Origin: Albula goreensis
Taxonomy: Eukaryota; Chordata; Actinopteri; Albuliformes; Albulidae
DNA length: 64,000 nucleotides
Assembly (NCBI GenBank): GCA_022829145.1
Contig: CM040765.1
Location: forward strand, 12,258,292 to 12,322,291
Direction of reading: 5' to 3'
Positions 1 to 12,891 of this stretch are shown piece by piece (the stretch's first letter is position 1; every line of letters begins with the position of its first letter). The position numbers and the translations under genes are program-made. The notes below the pieces were generated by a model. That model did not search any database. It saw nothing but the letters and a program-made list of their open reading frames with translations, and was not told the DNA's origin.

Positions 1-740
1 TCACTCTCAGCTTCCATTTTATGAATATTTCTTTAGATGAAATCAAGAAGTAAGTTCAACTGTAGTGGGCGTTTAAAGAAGAAGTGCAAATTGAAGAAGA
101 AACCTCATCTGTCTGCAAGTGAAGCATTGTGAAGCATTATAGTGAAATATTGATGTTTTAGCTTTAACCCTCCCCTGCAGAACATCTGTGTTCTGGCCTG
201 AAAGTGAGCATGAATTTGTGAGTGTTTTTCTGGTTAAGGGTAGGCACAATGTGTCACACAGGCAAATATGGTGGTGAGGGTCAAGGTAAGCCTGAGCATT
301 GTTGTTTGTGCCGTTTTCTTAAGAGGAAATATATGCCTAAATGAAAGTCTGGAACAGAGATAACACATGTGGTTCAGTTTTGTCCAGGACATGGACCTCC
401 CTCACTCCCTCCATGTCCTCTCCCATGTCCATCTCCCCCTCTCCCCCTCTCCCCCTCTCCCCTTTGTATTTTTGTTGATGATGCACTTGATAGAACAGCC
501 AGGCAGAACAACTCTGCACTCTAAATAGGTTCCCCTGAGATTACAACCAGGGCAGAGGGCTCTGGCTACTGGTTGGTAAAAACAAAAACAAGACAAGATC
601 AACAGTTAGAGAACATGGAGACAGCCTACCTCTACACAACATCTACAACGATAACATCCTGGGAAGATTCTGGGTGGATTTTTGGATGTTTGTTGTCTTG
701 TAAAACAATCAGACATGGCTCAGATCAGAGGGGTGATGTA
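1..740. other. AT-rich non-coding stretch
   Basis: I see no gene here. Open frames on either strand are about 60 codons, start at arbitrary ATGs and encode low-complexity or composition-driven peptides. The only structured element is the C-rich tandem tract listed separately. Confidence 0.7.
433..462 (-). repeat. C5TCT tandem tract, G-quadruplex-capable on the minus strand
   Basis: Four C runs (5, 5, 5 and 4 bases) are separated by exactly three bases (TCT), giving an 8-bp period. The minus strand therefore has four G runs with 3-base loops, which fits the canonical G-quadruplex rule; the plus strand is a possible i-motif. It may simply be a microsatellite. Confidence 0.8.
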
Positions 741-960
741 ATTATTCCCGGTTCCACTTTTGGCTGAGGAAACGGCAGAAACGAAGGGCCCGGACACCTT
801 CCTGAAGCATTAATCAACCGCTGAGCACTCTGGAAATCGATACGGTCCAGAAATACCGCCCCGTGGCGCGAAAGCCGACGACTGAAACCTCTGTGCCGAT
901 TATGATGGGACATATGTGTCAGAGGAGACTTTTAAGGACAAAAGTTTTGCAAGGTCACTA
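741..960. promoter_or_regulatory. CpG-dense islet, candidate conserved cis-regulatory element
   Basis: By eye there are 14 CpG dinucleotides between about 745 and 900, far above the CpG-poor surroundings. The stretch also carries a GCATTAATCA homeodomain-like site and an ATCGAT core. Local CpG retention in a vertebrate desert often marks unmethylated or constrained DNA. No open frame is convincing: a 62-codon minus-strand frame has no known domain. The function is inferred and conservation cannot be tested here. Confidence 0.4.
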
Positions 961-2619
961 ACCGTCTTTCAAACATATACATGTATTCTACAATTACTCG
1001 CTTAACAGCAAGTAGTGTTATCAACATCTTGTATCAAATGTAGTTTTACAATTCACTTCCTTAAAATGTATTTATGTACTGAGAATACTTTGCTAAGTCT
1101 CTACCTGTCTCTAGGGTCTAGGGTCTCCACCTGTACTACACGACCTGGAAAGAAATACCTGGGATCTCTGTGTATTTTACCTTTCACCACATTCCACCTT
1201 TCATTTGGAAGAACTGAACCTGAACATTTTTGTTTTATTCTCTCTGTTTTTTAAATTAATTAATTAATCGTCCACTTTTGTCTCAAACTGCATAATGATT
1301 TATTCATCTACTTTGAAGACTTTTAAGGTTCATTTTGGAATTAATTTATGCTGCACATCAAGAGTACCCTTTTTGATGTAAATCCAGTGTTCTGTAATGT
1401 AGACTTTGTTCCCAGTCTATATTACTTATTATAATATTATTATAAACTCTCTTGCATCTTATTAAAGTTGTCCCATTTGAAGATAAAACCTGAGATGGAG
1501 AAGGTGCTCAAACCAAAAAAGTGGCTATCCTGTGGTCATAGTGCTGAGTGACTATACTATATCTATAAATCCCGTTAGGAGCATCACACAAAACCAGATG
1601 CAAAATTGATTTCCCTGTCACAGGCTATGTATGTACAACATCTAGAAACTACGCTGAATGTAGAATGTTCCAGACCCCACCACTCCACTGCCAGTCCCTG
1701 TCCTGCATCAGGCCACATCACTCTAACACCATGTTTCCTGTGCTTCTACAAGTAAAAAACAGAACTGTAGAACACAGTAGCACTTATACATTTTCTCTAA
1801 CCCCTCTCTGACTCCAGCTGCTCCAAACAACCATTGATCAGTCAATACAAAATGCATTTCGCTAAAGTTGTTGATGCATTCTTCTCTGATTTGGACCCAA
1901 GTGGTTTGCACTTGCAATGCCACAAACATGCACTACCCAAACTGCAAGCAGCACTTCTGGGTACGTGGAATATGATTTCCCAGCGAGAAATGAATGCTTT
2001 TGTATTGTGGGGGGCACATCGAGCGCCTGTATTACCAGCAGCAACTGGAAGCTGCACAAAAGGTATTGAACTTGGCATTTAACCCAATCTAATTTGGACA
2101 CCGGATTAGAAAATTAAATAATGTGTGGTCAATTTTCGTATCCAAACAAACAAATCAATGTGTATTGTTTTATATCTATAAAGTCAAGCCAAAATGTTGC
2201 ATTTTTAATGCTACTGTCAATAGTTTGGCTTTATCTCAGTAATGGCATTGAGATTAAAAAATTATACCGACAACTAAGATACAATAGCGGACACTTAAAT
2301 TCTGATTTAAGAATTTTAGCTACAATTTGAATATTCACAGATTGGCTTGGATTCAAGTAATATCTGTCCTTGTATTTGGCCCACAAATAAAAACAAGCAG
2401 TCGCATCTTTACAATGATAAAAAACAGTTCCACAAATTCAATGACCATCATCAATGCAAAGCTGCTAAAGTAGGTTTTTTGCATATAAACATAAAAATCA
2501 GTCATATTCTGGATACATCAATTCCTCCTTTTAGCATGGCATACCGCATTGCTTATATTACCCCACCCCACCCTGTTTTGTCTGCAGGAATAGTTCAAGC
2601 CCTTTTACAAGGATACTGG
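961..2619. other. Non-coding stretch with minor simple repeats
   Basis: There is no gene. It holds a doubled TCTAGGG near 1110-1126 and a short TTAA tract near 1253-1268. Overlapping 68-82 codon frames on both strands around 1723-2101 look like chance. Confidence 0.65.
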
Positions 2620-2960
2620 ATGCCGGGTCCTGTGCTGGATTTGTGGTTTGGGGGCCACGTGGAAGTGGCAGACACATTAAGAAGGTCACTGTCGGCGCAT
2701 CAGTCTTCTCGGATTCCCGCGAATGTAATGGAATATGCACCGGAGGCATCCCAAGAGACCGCCGACCCCCAAATGTGCCGAGACACATTCTGATGACTAG
2801 GACAGATACGTTTGTTTGTTTAAGATACATTATGCATATCGAAGGAAAGTGGGGGGTGTACGACGCTCTCGCATTCCAGCCATCTGCCGCTGGCCGAATT
2901 TCAGGTTGCGCGCCGGAAACGTACGACTGGCACCGGGCTCATGTCATTACTCTTCATCTA
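2620..2960. promoter_or_regulatory. CpG-bearing islet, candidate regulatory element
   Basis: This GC-elevated segment includes a CACGTG E-box near 2657 and many CpGs between about 2690 and 2940. It lies where a 148-codon and a 109-codon plus-strand frame overlap. Neither frame matches a family I know, and the overlap is what raised GC content produces by removing stop codons. I prefer a regulatory reading over an exon. Confidence 0.3.
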
Positions 2961-4020
2961 TTTACAATTTAGCATTTAAGGAGTCCTTAATAAATCCATG
3001 TACCGCCAAAGCAAGCATCTGCTGAGCATACCAAGTGTCAAATATTATGGCCTGAATTCAATCGGCAGTCTTCCTACAAGGCCCTCTCCAGCCAAACACT
3101 TCCTGACTTTACTCTTCCTTCACTCATAAAGGTTCAGCAGAGAATGGTGATGCTGGAATTTAGCACCCCTTTATCTGTTTAGCATCTATGAAAATTAAAA
3201 ATTGTTGTAATGTATAGAAGAATGTATATCACAGCGTGAGCATGTTGTTGTAAAGCCCAATCTTGTACAGTACAAATAAGGCCATGTCACTTACGCTGAC
3301 ATGTTAATTTTTGGACATAGATCATTGGTACAATCACATTTTTAAACAACTGGATATGACATAGTGCTGAAAAATATCTGGATGAGTCAAAAAGGATTCT
3401 CAAGTGAAAGCAAACGTTTTTTTATCCCCGTGACACACAGTATGGTGAATTCCGCATTGAGGATTAAGCAAAACACAATAATTTACCAGCAAAACTCTGT
3501 GAAGGGAAAAGGAAGCAATTGCATTTCTTTGCAAGTTGAGGATAAATCTCTAATTTTATTTAATGTAAACCAATGCCCTCAAATTTAAACCTTTGTGAAT
3601 CCCAGCATATTTTCCAATGACAAACAGACAGAACAATATTTGCCGTACGCCTTCTGCACCTTTTCTACCGTGAGAAGTGTTTTAAATGCTCCAGACGATC
3701 AGGAGGTGCTCAGGTTCTGTCATGTCAGCCTTCACAGTCCAAATGGATCATAGTGCATTAAACCTAACAGATATGGACAGAATCTCCTCAGAGCCAGGAT
3801 GACGCATAGGGACATCCATTTCATAATTTTGAAAATTGAAAAAACAGAGGCAGAGGCATAAAATATAAATGATATAAAAGCTTACATTACAAGAAGTACA
3901 CAAATGGCATTGATTCTTCTTTCCCCTCCTCTAAGTGCATTAGAATCATTACTGGCCCTTGGCAATGGTGTACGATAGCAGCATTAATAGAAATCCTAAA
4001 CATAAAGCATTGAGATGATC
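2961..4020. other. Non-coding stretch
   Basis: No gene, recognised repeat or strong motif cluster is visible. A 74-codon plus-strand frame at 3364-3588 has no recognisable domain. Confidence 0.65.
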
Positions 4021-4410
4021 AATACTACGGTTTTAAGCCGAACACCTTTTCGTTCTGAGATCTCCCTCTCATGACTATTTAATGGATCAGTGATCGCAAA
4101 TGCGCGAAAATGAAACAAGTGTTTTTTCGGACACCCCTGCCTCGGCGTCACATCCGTCTTAGGTGCTTCTGAACTGCCGCGGCCATGAAATAGAAACCCT
4201 TGAATAAAAAGGCTTTATTAAATTAAAAAACGGGACCTGTCTAGAGCCATCTAGCCTGAGCGCCTTGACTGGTCCGTCGCAGTGTGGGAAGTGAGGAGGC
4301 GTGGGAGCGAGGCAGATGGCTGTGGGAACTGCGGAGACTGTCAGTCTTAATGCCTTGCACTGTTCGTACACAAATGATTTAAATGCCATAATTTGTTAAT
4401 AGCCTCCACG
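4021..4410. promoter_or_regulatory. CpG-bearing islet with a GCCGCGGC palindrome
   Basis: CpGs recur from about 4028 to 4365, and a perfect 8-bp palindrome GCCGCGGC lies at 4176-4183, followed directly by a CCATG YY1-like core. Such GC-only palindromes are rare in this AT-rich window. It could be a conserved enhancer or an orphan CpG element. There is no coding support. Confidence 0.4.
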
Positions 4411-6954
4411 CAGTCAGAAAATGGGAAACAGCTGATGACCATGTTTCTAATTAGAGCGACTCCCAGTTCTGTCATTAGGCAGTCAGTAAGCCAGTGTGCT
4501 CAGACAGCTATCTATACACACAACACGTTTGCAGTGTGTTATGGGACTATATTTTGTACACAGAGGAAACTGTATCAGGATCATGTGACCTCCCAGCATC
4601 ACATGATCAGACATTGCTATGTAAAGCAGGTAAATATGTTTCTACAGACTGTGGGTGTGTGTGCAAATCAGACAGAGTGAGACAGAAGTGAAAAAGGTGC
4701 CTGAAAGTGACATGGTAGTTGGCGCCAGGCCGATATGACCATGTTTAGAGACAGCAATCCCCAGGGTTTTCAAGCAGTACGGTGTCATGGATGTATTGAG
4801 AGTGGTCCACCAACCGGAAAACAAATGGCTATCCTGGTGTCTGTTGTTTGCAAAAGACTGTTGATGAGAGAGCCCCAATAGAGAGAGCTGCCAACTTGTG
4901 CATATTAGCAGACAGACTTCAGTCAATCAACCAACATCTGAGTAAAACGGTGGTGCTGAAAGAGGCATAACATTATGCATTATGTTCCTTGTCATGGATG
5001 GAGTCTGGCAGCTTACAGCCTATTCGGTATATTCAGTGACCTGGTGTCCTTTTTTAGCATTCTGCTAGTTACCCCTGCACAATGTTATGCAGGAAAAGAA
5101 AATAGCAAATGGGTCCATAATTAATGTATGCATACATATGACCATTGCAATAACATGGCAAGACCATTCCAGAAACCGATTCCTCTACGGTATGTAGAGC
5201 AACATCTGCACCAATGCATTTAGTTATAATCAAAGCCCACATGAATCTTAATGAAGTTCCTTGCTCACAGGTACAAAAGCAGAGGCAGTCATTACATTGT
5301 TAAATTATGTCATGCTGTAAATCAATGAATGAGGAAAGGAAAAAAAAACATCTTAATTTTGAATAAGCATTGCTGACATTACGGATTTTTTTTTTTTTAC
5401 ATATTAATAATTTGGGTTAACCTCTGATATTTTGAGACCTCTGAGTCTGGATATTGTGAAATATAATTTCTTTCGTATCCCATCTGCACATTTATCCAGA
5501 TTTTTAATGAATAAGAAGTTTTTATACATTCTGATTCATTCAAATGAGTAGATAAGCTAGATAAGAAGCCTCCAGAAAAGATTACACTTTGCATGCGCAC
5601 ACTGCATATTGATTGAATGAATATTGGATAACACGAGTTCAGCAGAATATGAATGACCTACAAATGCGCTCAAACAGCAATTACTGTACACCACCAGGAT
5701 AATGACTCATGGTGGCAATATTTGTGTACATATCCACAACTTTACCTGCTGGATTCTGATCAATGCATTGTGTGTATTTATGTGTGTGCTCATGAAATGG
5801 ACAGTTGTGTAGTTACAGCACCACTTATGGGATATACGTTTTCTTTTAAAGAATTTAATTTGTACTTTATATCATGGCTGTTGCTTTAGGTGTGATATAT
5901 TCCACCCAGTGTTCAAAAATGGTTATCCATTATCATGCAGTGCAAACTGTGCAAACATAGAGCTCCCCCAATGTTTTTATAAAATTTACACGCAAGCATT
6001 TCATTAAAATGGATCTTAATTTAATCAACTTTAATTATCCTTTGTTGTGTGGTGTTGACTAGCAAGATAAATTGTAGACTGAAACGTAATTTAATTACTT
6101 CCAAGTCAGGGGAACAGAGATGCTTTGTCTGAAATTATTTAAGGGAAATTTCACTCTGATACTCGTCAAGTGCTATCCAGTCCCACTTACAAAAGTATTG
6201 ATTACTGTCCATATTACCCTAAAGAATAGTTACTGATTCTACTACATTAGTATTACATTACTATTCTACTATCATTCCACTTGGCTGCAGTTGAACATCA
6301 CATAAACTACATTTTAATATTAACCTCAACAAGAATTCATTTTATATTTCTCAGTTGGTGGAGCATTAGGGATTTCAGAGGATCCAGCATTCATGTCTCT
6401 TCAGATTTTGAACCGTTATGAGTTTTAAGCCAGGAAACCTTCAGTTAATTTTCTCCAGATGGTGATTTTATTTTCAGGAGAGACAAGATTACTTATTTAG
6501 AACAAGACTTGGCTTTTAATTTGAGGATCCAAAGTTCAAAGAATCGTTTTGAGAAATGCCCATTTTGCTCTCTGCAACTTTAATAACTTCGGAAAAACTA
6601 CTTCCTGTTTTGGCTTAACTTTTGGACCCAGAATCAGGATTCATAAATACGGTTAAATTTTTATTTGTGAACCCACCGGCATTCATGTTGCCAAGCAGTA
6701 AGTGCTCCAGTGTTTCTCTTTCCCTGGCTCCAAGTGGGGGAGGGGCTCTCTACCACTTGCTGGTTTCCCTGCCTTCAGAACTTCTCTTGCCCATATATCA
6801 GTTTTTGCCTTTATGTCTATTCACATCAATAATATCCAGCATCAAACAGCACTTTATGCACAAAATGTATTTTATATGTAGGTTATATGACTCAATATAT
6901 ATACCATCTGCTGATTACTTTTGAAGAATCTGGCTGCCTGATTTTCACCCAAAT
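4411..6954. other. AT-rich non-coding stretch with homopolymers
   Basis: No gene is seen. It contains an A run at 5340-5348 and a T13 run at 5386-5398. A 100-codon frame at 6622-6924 is rich in Leu, Ser and Pro but matches nothing known. Confidence 0.65.
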
Positions 6955-7330
6955 TTGCATTACTGCCGCTAGGTTCTTCTGTGGAGAGGGCTTTTATCAT
7001 CCTTGACTGTAGTGCAGTAAATAAGTTTAGATACCTTGGTTTTAATATATTTAAGCAGGTAGATGCAGACCCAAGTAAATGGACTCACCATCCTCCTTTT
7101 CAAACTGGTCTCACCATCATAAAGGTGAATGAACTTCAGCCACCAGCAGGTCTTTGGTGTCTTAATTCCTCTTTCACCAGTAGGTTCCTGGAAGTACAAA
7201 CCAGAATTTCTCAATATGTACACGAAGGAAAGTTAAGGCTTATTAAATCTTCCACATTGTACTGTGAGAAGTCAGTAGGTGGAGTGGCTTTGCCTAATCT
7301 TAGATTTTTATCTGAACTTTTATTTCCTCC
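6955..7330 (+). mobile_element. L1-type LINE fragment, decayed C-terminal part of ORF2 reverse transcriptase
   Basis: The plus-strand reading around 6962-7310 keeps the order of landmarks of the region just after the L1 RT palm: an LPLG stretch, KFRYLGF (family: FKYLGI), a W then a TGLTIIKVNEL segment (family: GRI..IKMN.LP), and VGGVALPNLRFL (family: GGLALPNL). Intervening residues are scrambled and there is no endonuclease, YADD motif or 3' tail, so this is a short old relic of several hundred bases. The open frame runs past the homology to about 7451 by chance. It has no coding role now. Clade assignment to L1/Tx1-like is from motif memory, with fair confidence. Confidence 0.65.
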
Positions 7331-10300
7331 TCATATTGTGTCCCATATACGTCCAACTGTACCCTGCCATTCCTTCATACCGCTAGTTAAAAAAAAAAAC
7401 GGTCCTGTCGTATACACTTCAAAATCTGATTTATGCCAGTACACCTGTTAAACACAAGAGACTTTATTTTCTCCCCTGATGAATTAATAACACAATAAAA
7501 CTAAATTTAGCAGTAAGTAGAAAGACTGAGAAAGTTAAAAAAGAAAAGGCACTCTCCCTCTCCCTCTATCTTCCACAAGCATAAGCCTCTTGCTTTGAGA
7601 TCGTGAAAAATACAGTACAAAGGCGAGCCATAGTTTTATTATAACCAGCTCCCCTTGTTCTTTTTGCACACGGGAGTAATAAAGGAACTCTGTACCTTTT
7701 TTAAGCACCAGATTTTTTTAATGAGCATGGCTTTTTCTCATTTCAGGACCCACAGCATCCTTTTAGGTTCCTTTTCATTTTCACATATACATCCTGCTGT
7801 ACATGCCCCATGCATATGCTTATGCTGTTCCATTTTACACTAACATTACAGGGATTAGCATCCTCACTTTCCTACAGATCCTTACCAGCAGTAACTATTT
7901 AGAATAAGGCTGAAACAAAGCAGATGGGAACACATCATGGGTCACCATTTGTTATGGTGTAAATGGGGCTTCTAAAAAAAGACTGGATGAGTCACCTTAG
8001 CATTCTCCACTGTGTGCAGTTAACCCCACTGATGATGCTGCAGGAAGGTACCAGCTAGACCCCTGGACCTTTTTAACGTGCGTTTTGGGAGTCCTCAGGG
8101 ACAGTGGAGTCCTGTGGACTGGCCTCTTTATGTCTGCCCATGATTTTAAACATTGCCATTACTTTGCATATCAGCTTTGCTTTTGTTGAATGAGATTTCA
8201 TACTCAGCATGGGAAATGACTTCAGTCTTACACATGTAAGTAGCACATTGTGTGTGAATGTGACGAATGTCACTGATGACATCACTAAGACCTCATACCT
8301 AAGGGCTGTACGGTAAATGCCTAACATCATGTTAAGGGTCTCTAAGTAGAGATTTGTGAAGACAAAGCACTACTGTGGTGGAGAAGAGAGGGGAAGGGGG
8401 CTGGGTCGGTGCATCAGAGATATGAAATGGTTCTTTCTTCAGTATTTGGTTGAACAATTTTCTCAGGAAAACAATAAAACAGTATTTACAAAAACAGACA
8501 TGCAATTCAAATTCATCCACACCAACATTCATACACACTGCTGTTTCCGTATAGCAGTTTAGATTAAATTGAGTACTTTATTACATGTGTACAAAACATG
8601 CAGAGGGCCAGTACTCAATGAAATGAATTTATATTTCAATTTTTCATTCACTACCTGTAAATTACCCTTTATTCAGTGTAACCATGTAATTAAATAAGTC
8701 AGAATGAATTCATAACCTTTCAGCACATTTTAGTAATGAGAGGTATTCATTAAAAACGCTCTGTTCAGGTTCTGATTTGATTCCGGGGTGGCATCTTTAA
8801 CTATCTGAAGTAACACTTTGTATGAACTTTGAGGAGATTTAACACATCAGTCTTATGCTGCCTTTTAAATTATCTTGCCTTCTCCATTCCCCCTTCTCAT
8901 GAGAAGTCTGTTACCGCCAACAAAACCCCTATCTGTTTTCCGTTTCATCTTGGCAAATCACCGTGAGTCCAGAAGCTCGGCTAATCTTAAAGTGACTCTT
9001 CTCATCACCTTTAAGTAAGTAATCCTCCTGAGCAAGTATTTTCAGAATGAGTGGTTATTTCCTACCAGACGAGTGTGGTGCTGCTTTCAGAAAGACAATG
9101 AGGAGTATTTGACATATCTTCGCTAAGTGCCCACCTAATATGCTGAAGACCATTCCCTGTGCATAGTAAGGCAGTGCCCGGGTTTGAGAGGGGAAAGTAA
9201 CCTATCTAATGCACACTCTTTAAATATTGGATGAGGGAGAACATTTAATGGATGTTAAAAGCACACAAGCACAAGTAAGTGCGGCTGCATGTCTAGATAT
9301 TCAAGATGAAGATATATTGTGAGCAATTGTGCTCTTGAGATATTTAAGCTGATGGGATCAGTAGTTTCATTTTGATCTTTTGGTGTTTCTTTCAGACATA
9401 ATCTTATGCTCCTAACCTGGACGTGAACTGATCTGATGATAAAAAAACCTATATCTGGCTCAAATTGGTATCTCAAACTTATTCATTTCATGTCAACTTG
9501 CTGAGCGCAGATTTTTTTTTTTTTTGTGTGGGGGAGGGGGGCAGCAGTGAATAGCAATGTAGAATTATGACATATCAAGTGACCCAAGTTAGAAACATGC
9601 AATTTTTATGCATGCAAAAAGTGTGATATCAGCATTAGCACTTAAACAGAAGCATGCAACCACTGATGTCCATGTCTGACCTTGCATGCTTTGGCTTATA
9701 TATATAAAATGTTATAACTGTGCTAAACCAGATGGAAATAAGTGGTTCAGAAAGGTTTACATCGGAATCCTAGACACACGAGAGAGGTGCCTGTTACTGG
9801 GAGTAGTGCACGGCAACCCATAATCGGACAAAATGGTGGAGAAGTAAAGGGCTTTCAGTCAGCACTGTGAATTACCACAAAAGCACCTTCTCTGCTTTAA
9901 GGTTAAGCCAGGTTTAGCCATACTTGTCATTACTCATTAAGGTTATGGTCTCCTACATAAAAATGAGGTGTTCACAGGCCAGCTCTTTAACCTAGAAATC
10001 AATAGTTTGTGATGTGGCTGTATTGGTAAAGGTCCAAAGGTCGCTCAATAGCAGTCAATAGCAGAAGAACATGACCAAGAACTCAGCACAACTGTAGAAA
10101 CCTTACATGCCTGGACTGGTAGAAATGTTACAGATTCAGTCAGATAAGAAATTATTTGAAACACTCCTACAAGTAAGCCCTACGGCATCATTGAGAATGT
10201 ACAGCACTGGTTTATTCAGTGATTATGGAGGAGAGTCTCAGATGAATGCAAAATGAAAATGAGGTGTTACTGATTTCACTTGTCAGGTATAAAGATGTTG

Positions 10301-11754
10301 GATTATGATATCAGCATATTGCAAACAGATGTCCTTGTCCAGGATGACTGTTCATTTCAAAGTCTGGAACAAGTAAAAAAATGTAAAACTTCAGAATCCT
10401 CTGTATGCTCTGTACCAACTATTCAATTTTGCTAAACTAATTTCCAATTTTCCAATTTACAGAAGCGCAAGTCAATGGAGAATGGTGTAAACACACAGGG
10501 AGTTCATTCTAATCACCTTAAAAAAAAAAAAAAAGTTAAAATGACTTTGATCTTTGCACCAGTTCAGTTCACTTCACATTTTAGCACAAACTTATGCCTA
10601 CATATTTTATCAACGCGTTGTTAAATTTAAATTCACCTTCTGTCCATGAGTAAAAATGTCACCATCAAGACCGTGTTGATAACATAAATCAAATTCATTA
10701 TGTCTCATTAAACGCCTCTATTAAACAATAAGTCATCATGTATCTTTGGTTTAAATTGTAGTTATAGTCATGCCAATCTAGTACAGCATGTTATGTATTC
10801 AGTAAAACATTGGTATTGGTAATAAAACGTCTTGCCTGCCAACAGACAGATTTTAAGAGGATACATTTTCAGAGGAAGCACGGATCAAAAATACTGTAAT
10901 TCTTTATTCTACAGCCTGCAATGGTGCACCAACGGCATTTATGGTCTCTAATTTAAAAACAGTATGGACATTTTTTCATGGGAGGAGTTCTCTCATCTCA
11001 GATGCAAGCGAGAGGAGATCCTTATAGATTCAGTCGATGTTCACAAGTGCATACTATTCTATCACATTAGCATTAGGTTTGTGATATTTTTGTAAGTTAA
11101 TATAAATACTTTACCATAACCTGGAGATCTCTATTAAACTGAATTGAAATAATGAAGTTATCTATGTGTCACAGAAATTCAAATGAGGTTTTCCTTTTGA
11201 CAAAAGATGGAGTTTAACTGAAATTTCTGACTCTGACTTTTTAATTCTCTCAGCCCAGAAATTAATTCTCACAGCCCAGAGTTCATATTAAAATGCATTG
11301 TACCTCAGACATTCCATACGGTATTAATCAAATTTTATACCCCAAATCCATTAGTGTGTGATAATGGCCCTCTGACTGCATAACAAAGTAAATCTGCATA
11401 ATATTCTATCCATCTGTCCACCCATCACCACATCTTCCAAATACTTCCTGGTACCTTCCACATCCTGAAAATTAAATCTCTATACTCAGATAGTCTCATC
11501 TAATAAAACTCAATGAAAAATATGTTCCCATCTCATTGTTAAACTACAGAATATTCTGCAATATGTGTCTTCACTTGATTGTGTAGTATACTATATGTAC
11601 CTATTAGTGCAGATATATTGCATAGTAATCTGCAAAACAGTAAGAAAAAAGTCAAATATTGAGGCTTAAAATGTATTTTTATATTGCAGTTTATGTGCAG
11701 TTTTCAAAAATGTAAATCAGATCAACAATGAGCAAGTTTACGCAAATCGTTAGA
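7331..11754. other. Long non-coding stretch
   Basis: No gene is seen across about 4.4 kb, and few frames reach even 60-85 codons. It contains pyrimidine-rich DNA near 7550-7575, a T14/G-rich tract at 9512-9541 and an A15 run at 10520-10534. No recognisable transposon is seen. Confidence 0.65.
9512..9541. repeat. T14 run followed by a G-rich tract
   Basis: Fourteen T residues are followed by GTGTG and two G blocks (5 and 6) split by A. This could be a decayed retroposon tail in antisense, but no SINE or LINE body is recognisable beside it. Confidence 0.7.
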
Positions 11755-12815
11755 ACAACTATATTCTCTTTGCCTCTGTTCTACACACTGACAAGCTTGG
11801 TGATCTCAATGGAAGAGCTGACTCAGATAACTTATGGGAATCATCAAGCAAAGGTCTTCTGTTGCAGTACAACACAGAGCATGATCACCTGATCACTCAT
11901 TCCTGCCGTACTCATGACAAGCCCAATTCTCCACCTATGACAACCTGACCATGGCCTTCAACAGTATAGAGGTTGTCTTGACGATCAAGGCCAAATTTGA
12001 GTTCCCAAGGAAGTTTAGTGTTGCAAAAGAGTCTACTAACAAAGAGTCTGGGACAGTGCGGACATCTGTGCCCCACACAGCCTCAAATGGAGATGGTGAG
12101 GCTGGAATCCTCATCAAATATCGAACTGATGACAAGCTGTTCAACCTCTGGAGGCTTCAAAGTCAAGACTGACTTTTTTTTTCTGAAAACAGTGCCCTCA
12201 AGGATGGATCAGAGGTTGAAAGTAACGCAACTCTATAATCACGAAGAACTTCAACACAAAAACAATGAAGCTATGAATCAGCCTACCCCACAGAAACCAT
12301 TAACTGGGCCCAACATCATTGTCAATGGCCAAATATTGAGGGCAGTGCAGGTTCACAAATCTTGGAAGCACCTTATTGCAGAACATAGTCATCAGTGAAT
12401 TGTTAAAGACAGCACTGCCTGTAGCAGACAACACAGCAATGTCTGAACCAGGACAGGCATTAGACCAACTTGAAGGTGTACAAAACTACAGTGTTGGGCA
12501 GGTCATGTAGCTCTCGTTCTATTGCTAGGAAAAAGGATCATTGCATTGTTCCAGTGACGGTCAAAGGAAATGCATCAGCCAGCTTGAAACCTTACCATCT
12601 AGTCACGCTCCTCCATCCACTACTGGGCAGCTGCTTCTGGAGCTGACAGAACAGCTGCAGCACAGCAAAGGGCAAGCCATTGGAAAGCTGGCCCAGTGGC
12701 TGCTGACACCCTGTGTGGCTGCTTTCCCATGCCCACCCTGCCACAGGACTCTGCGGTCACAGCCTGGCCCCGCAGCCATCTGCACTGTCATACACCAGGC
12801 CAGCCCCATCAGACA
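11755..12815 (+). mobile_element. Decayed non-LTR retrotransposon (endonuclease, RT and C-terminal zinc-finger remnants)
   Basis: Collinear protein remnants of a fish-type LINE are readable on the plus strand, in shifting frames. Near 11790 a GDLNGRAD segment corresponds to the endonuclease GDFNARVG motif, followed by KGLLLQ and EHDHLIT (family: NGLLLL..CAEHDLLIT). Near 11950-12010 comes FNSIEVV and AKFEFPRKF (family: FDTV...AKFGCPPKF). Near 12115-12155 is IKYRTDDKLFNLWRL (family: YRTDGKLFNLRRL). Near 12280-12340 is QPTPQKPLTGPNIIVNGQ. Near 12493 is WAGHVAL. A CPPCHRT plus frame-shifted SHLHCHT pair near 12725-12805 looks like a C-terminal C2H2 zinc finger. The catalytic FADD region and other blocks are deleted. 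Clade is uncertain. It is a dead copy, ending in a CA microsatellite. Confidence 0.8.
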
Positions 12816-12856
12816 CACACGCTCACATGTGCACACACACACACACTCACTTATGT

Positions 12857-12891
<35 letters not shown>

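Noticed and set aside
2347..2793. 148-codon plus-strand open frame
   Set aside because: No domain or signal; it overlaps another plus frame across the CpG islet, so stop scarcity explains it.
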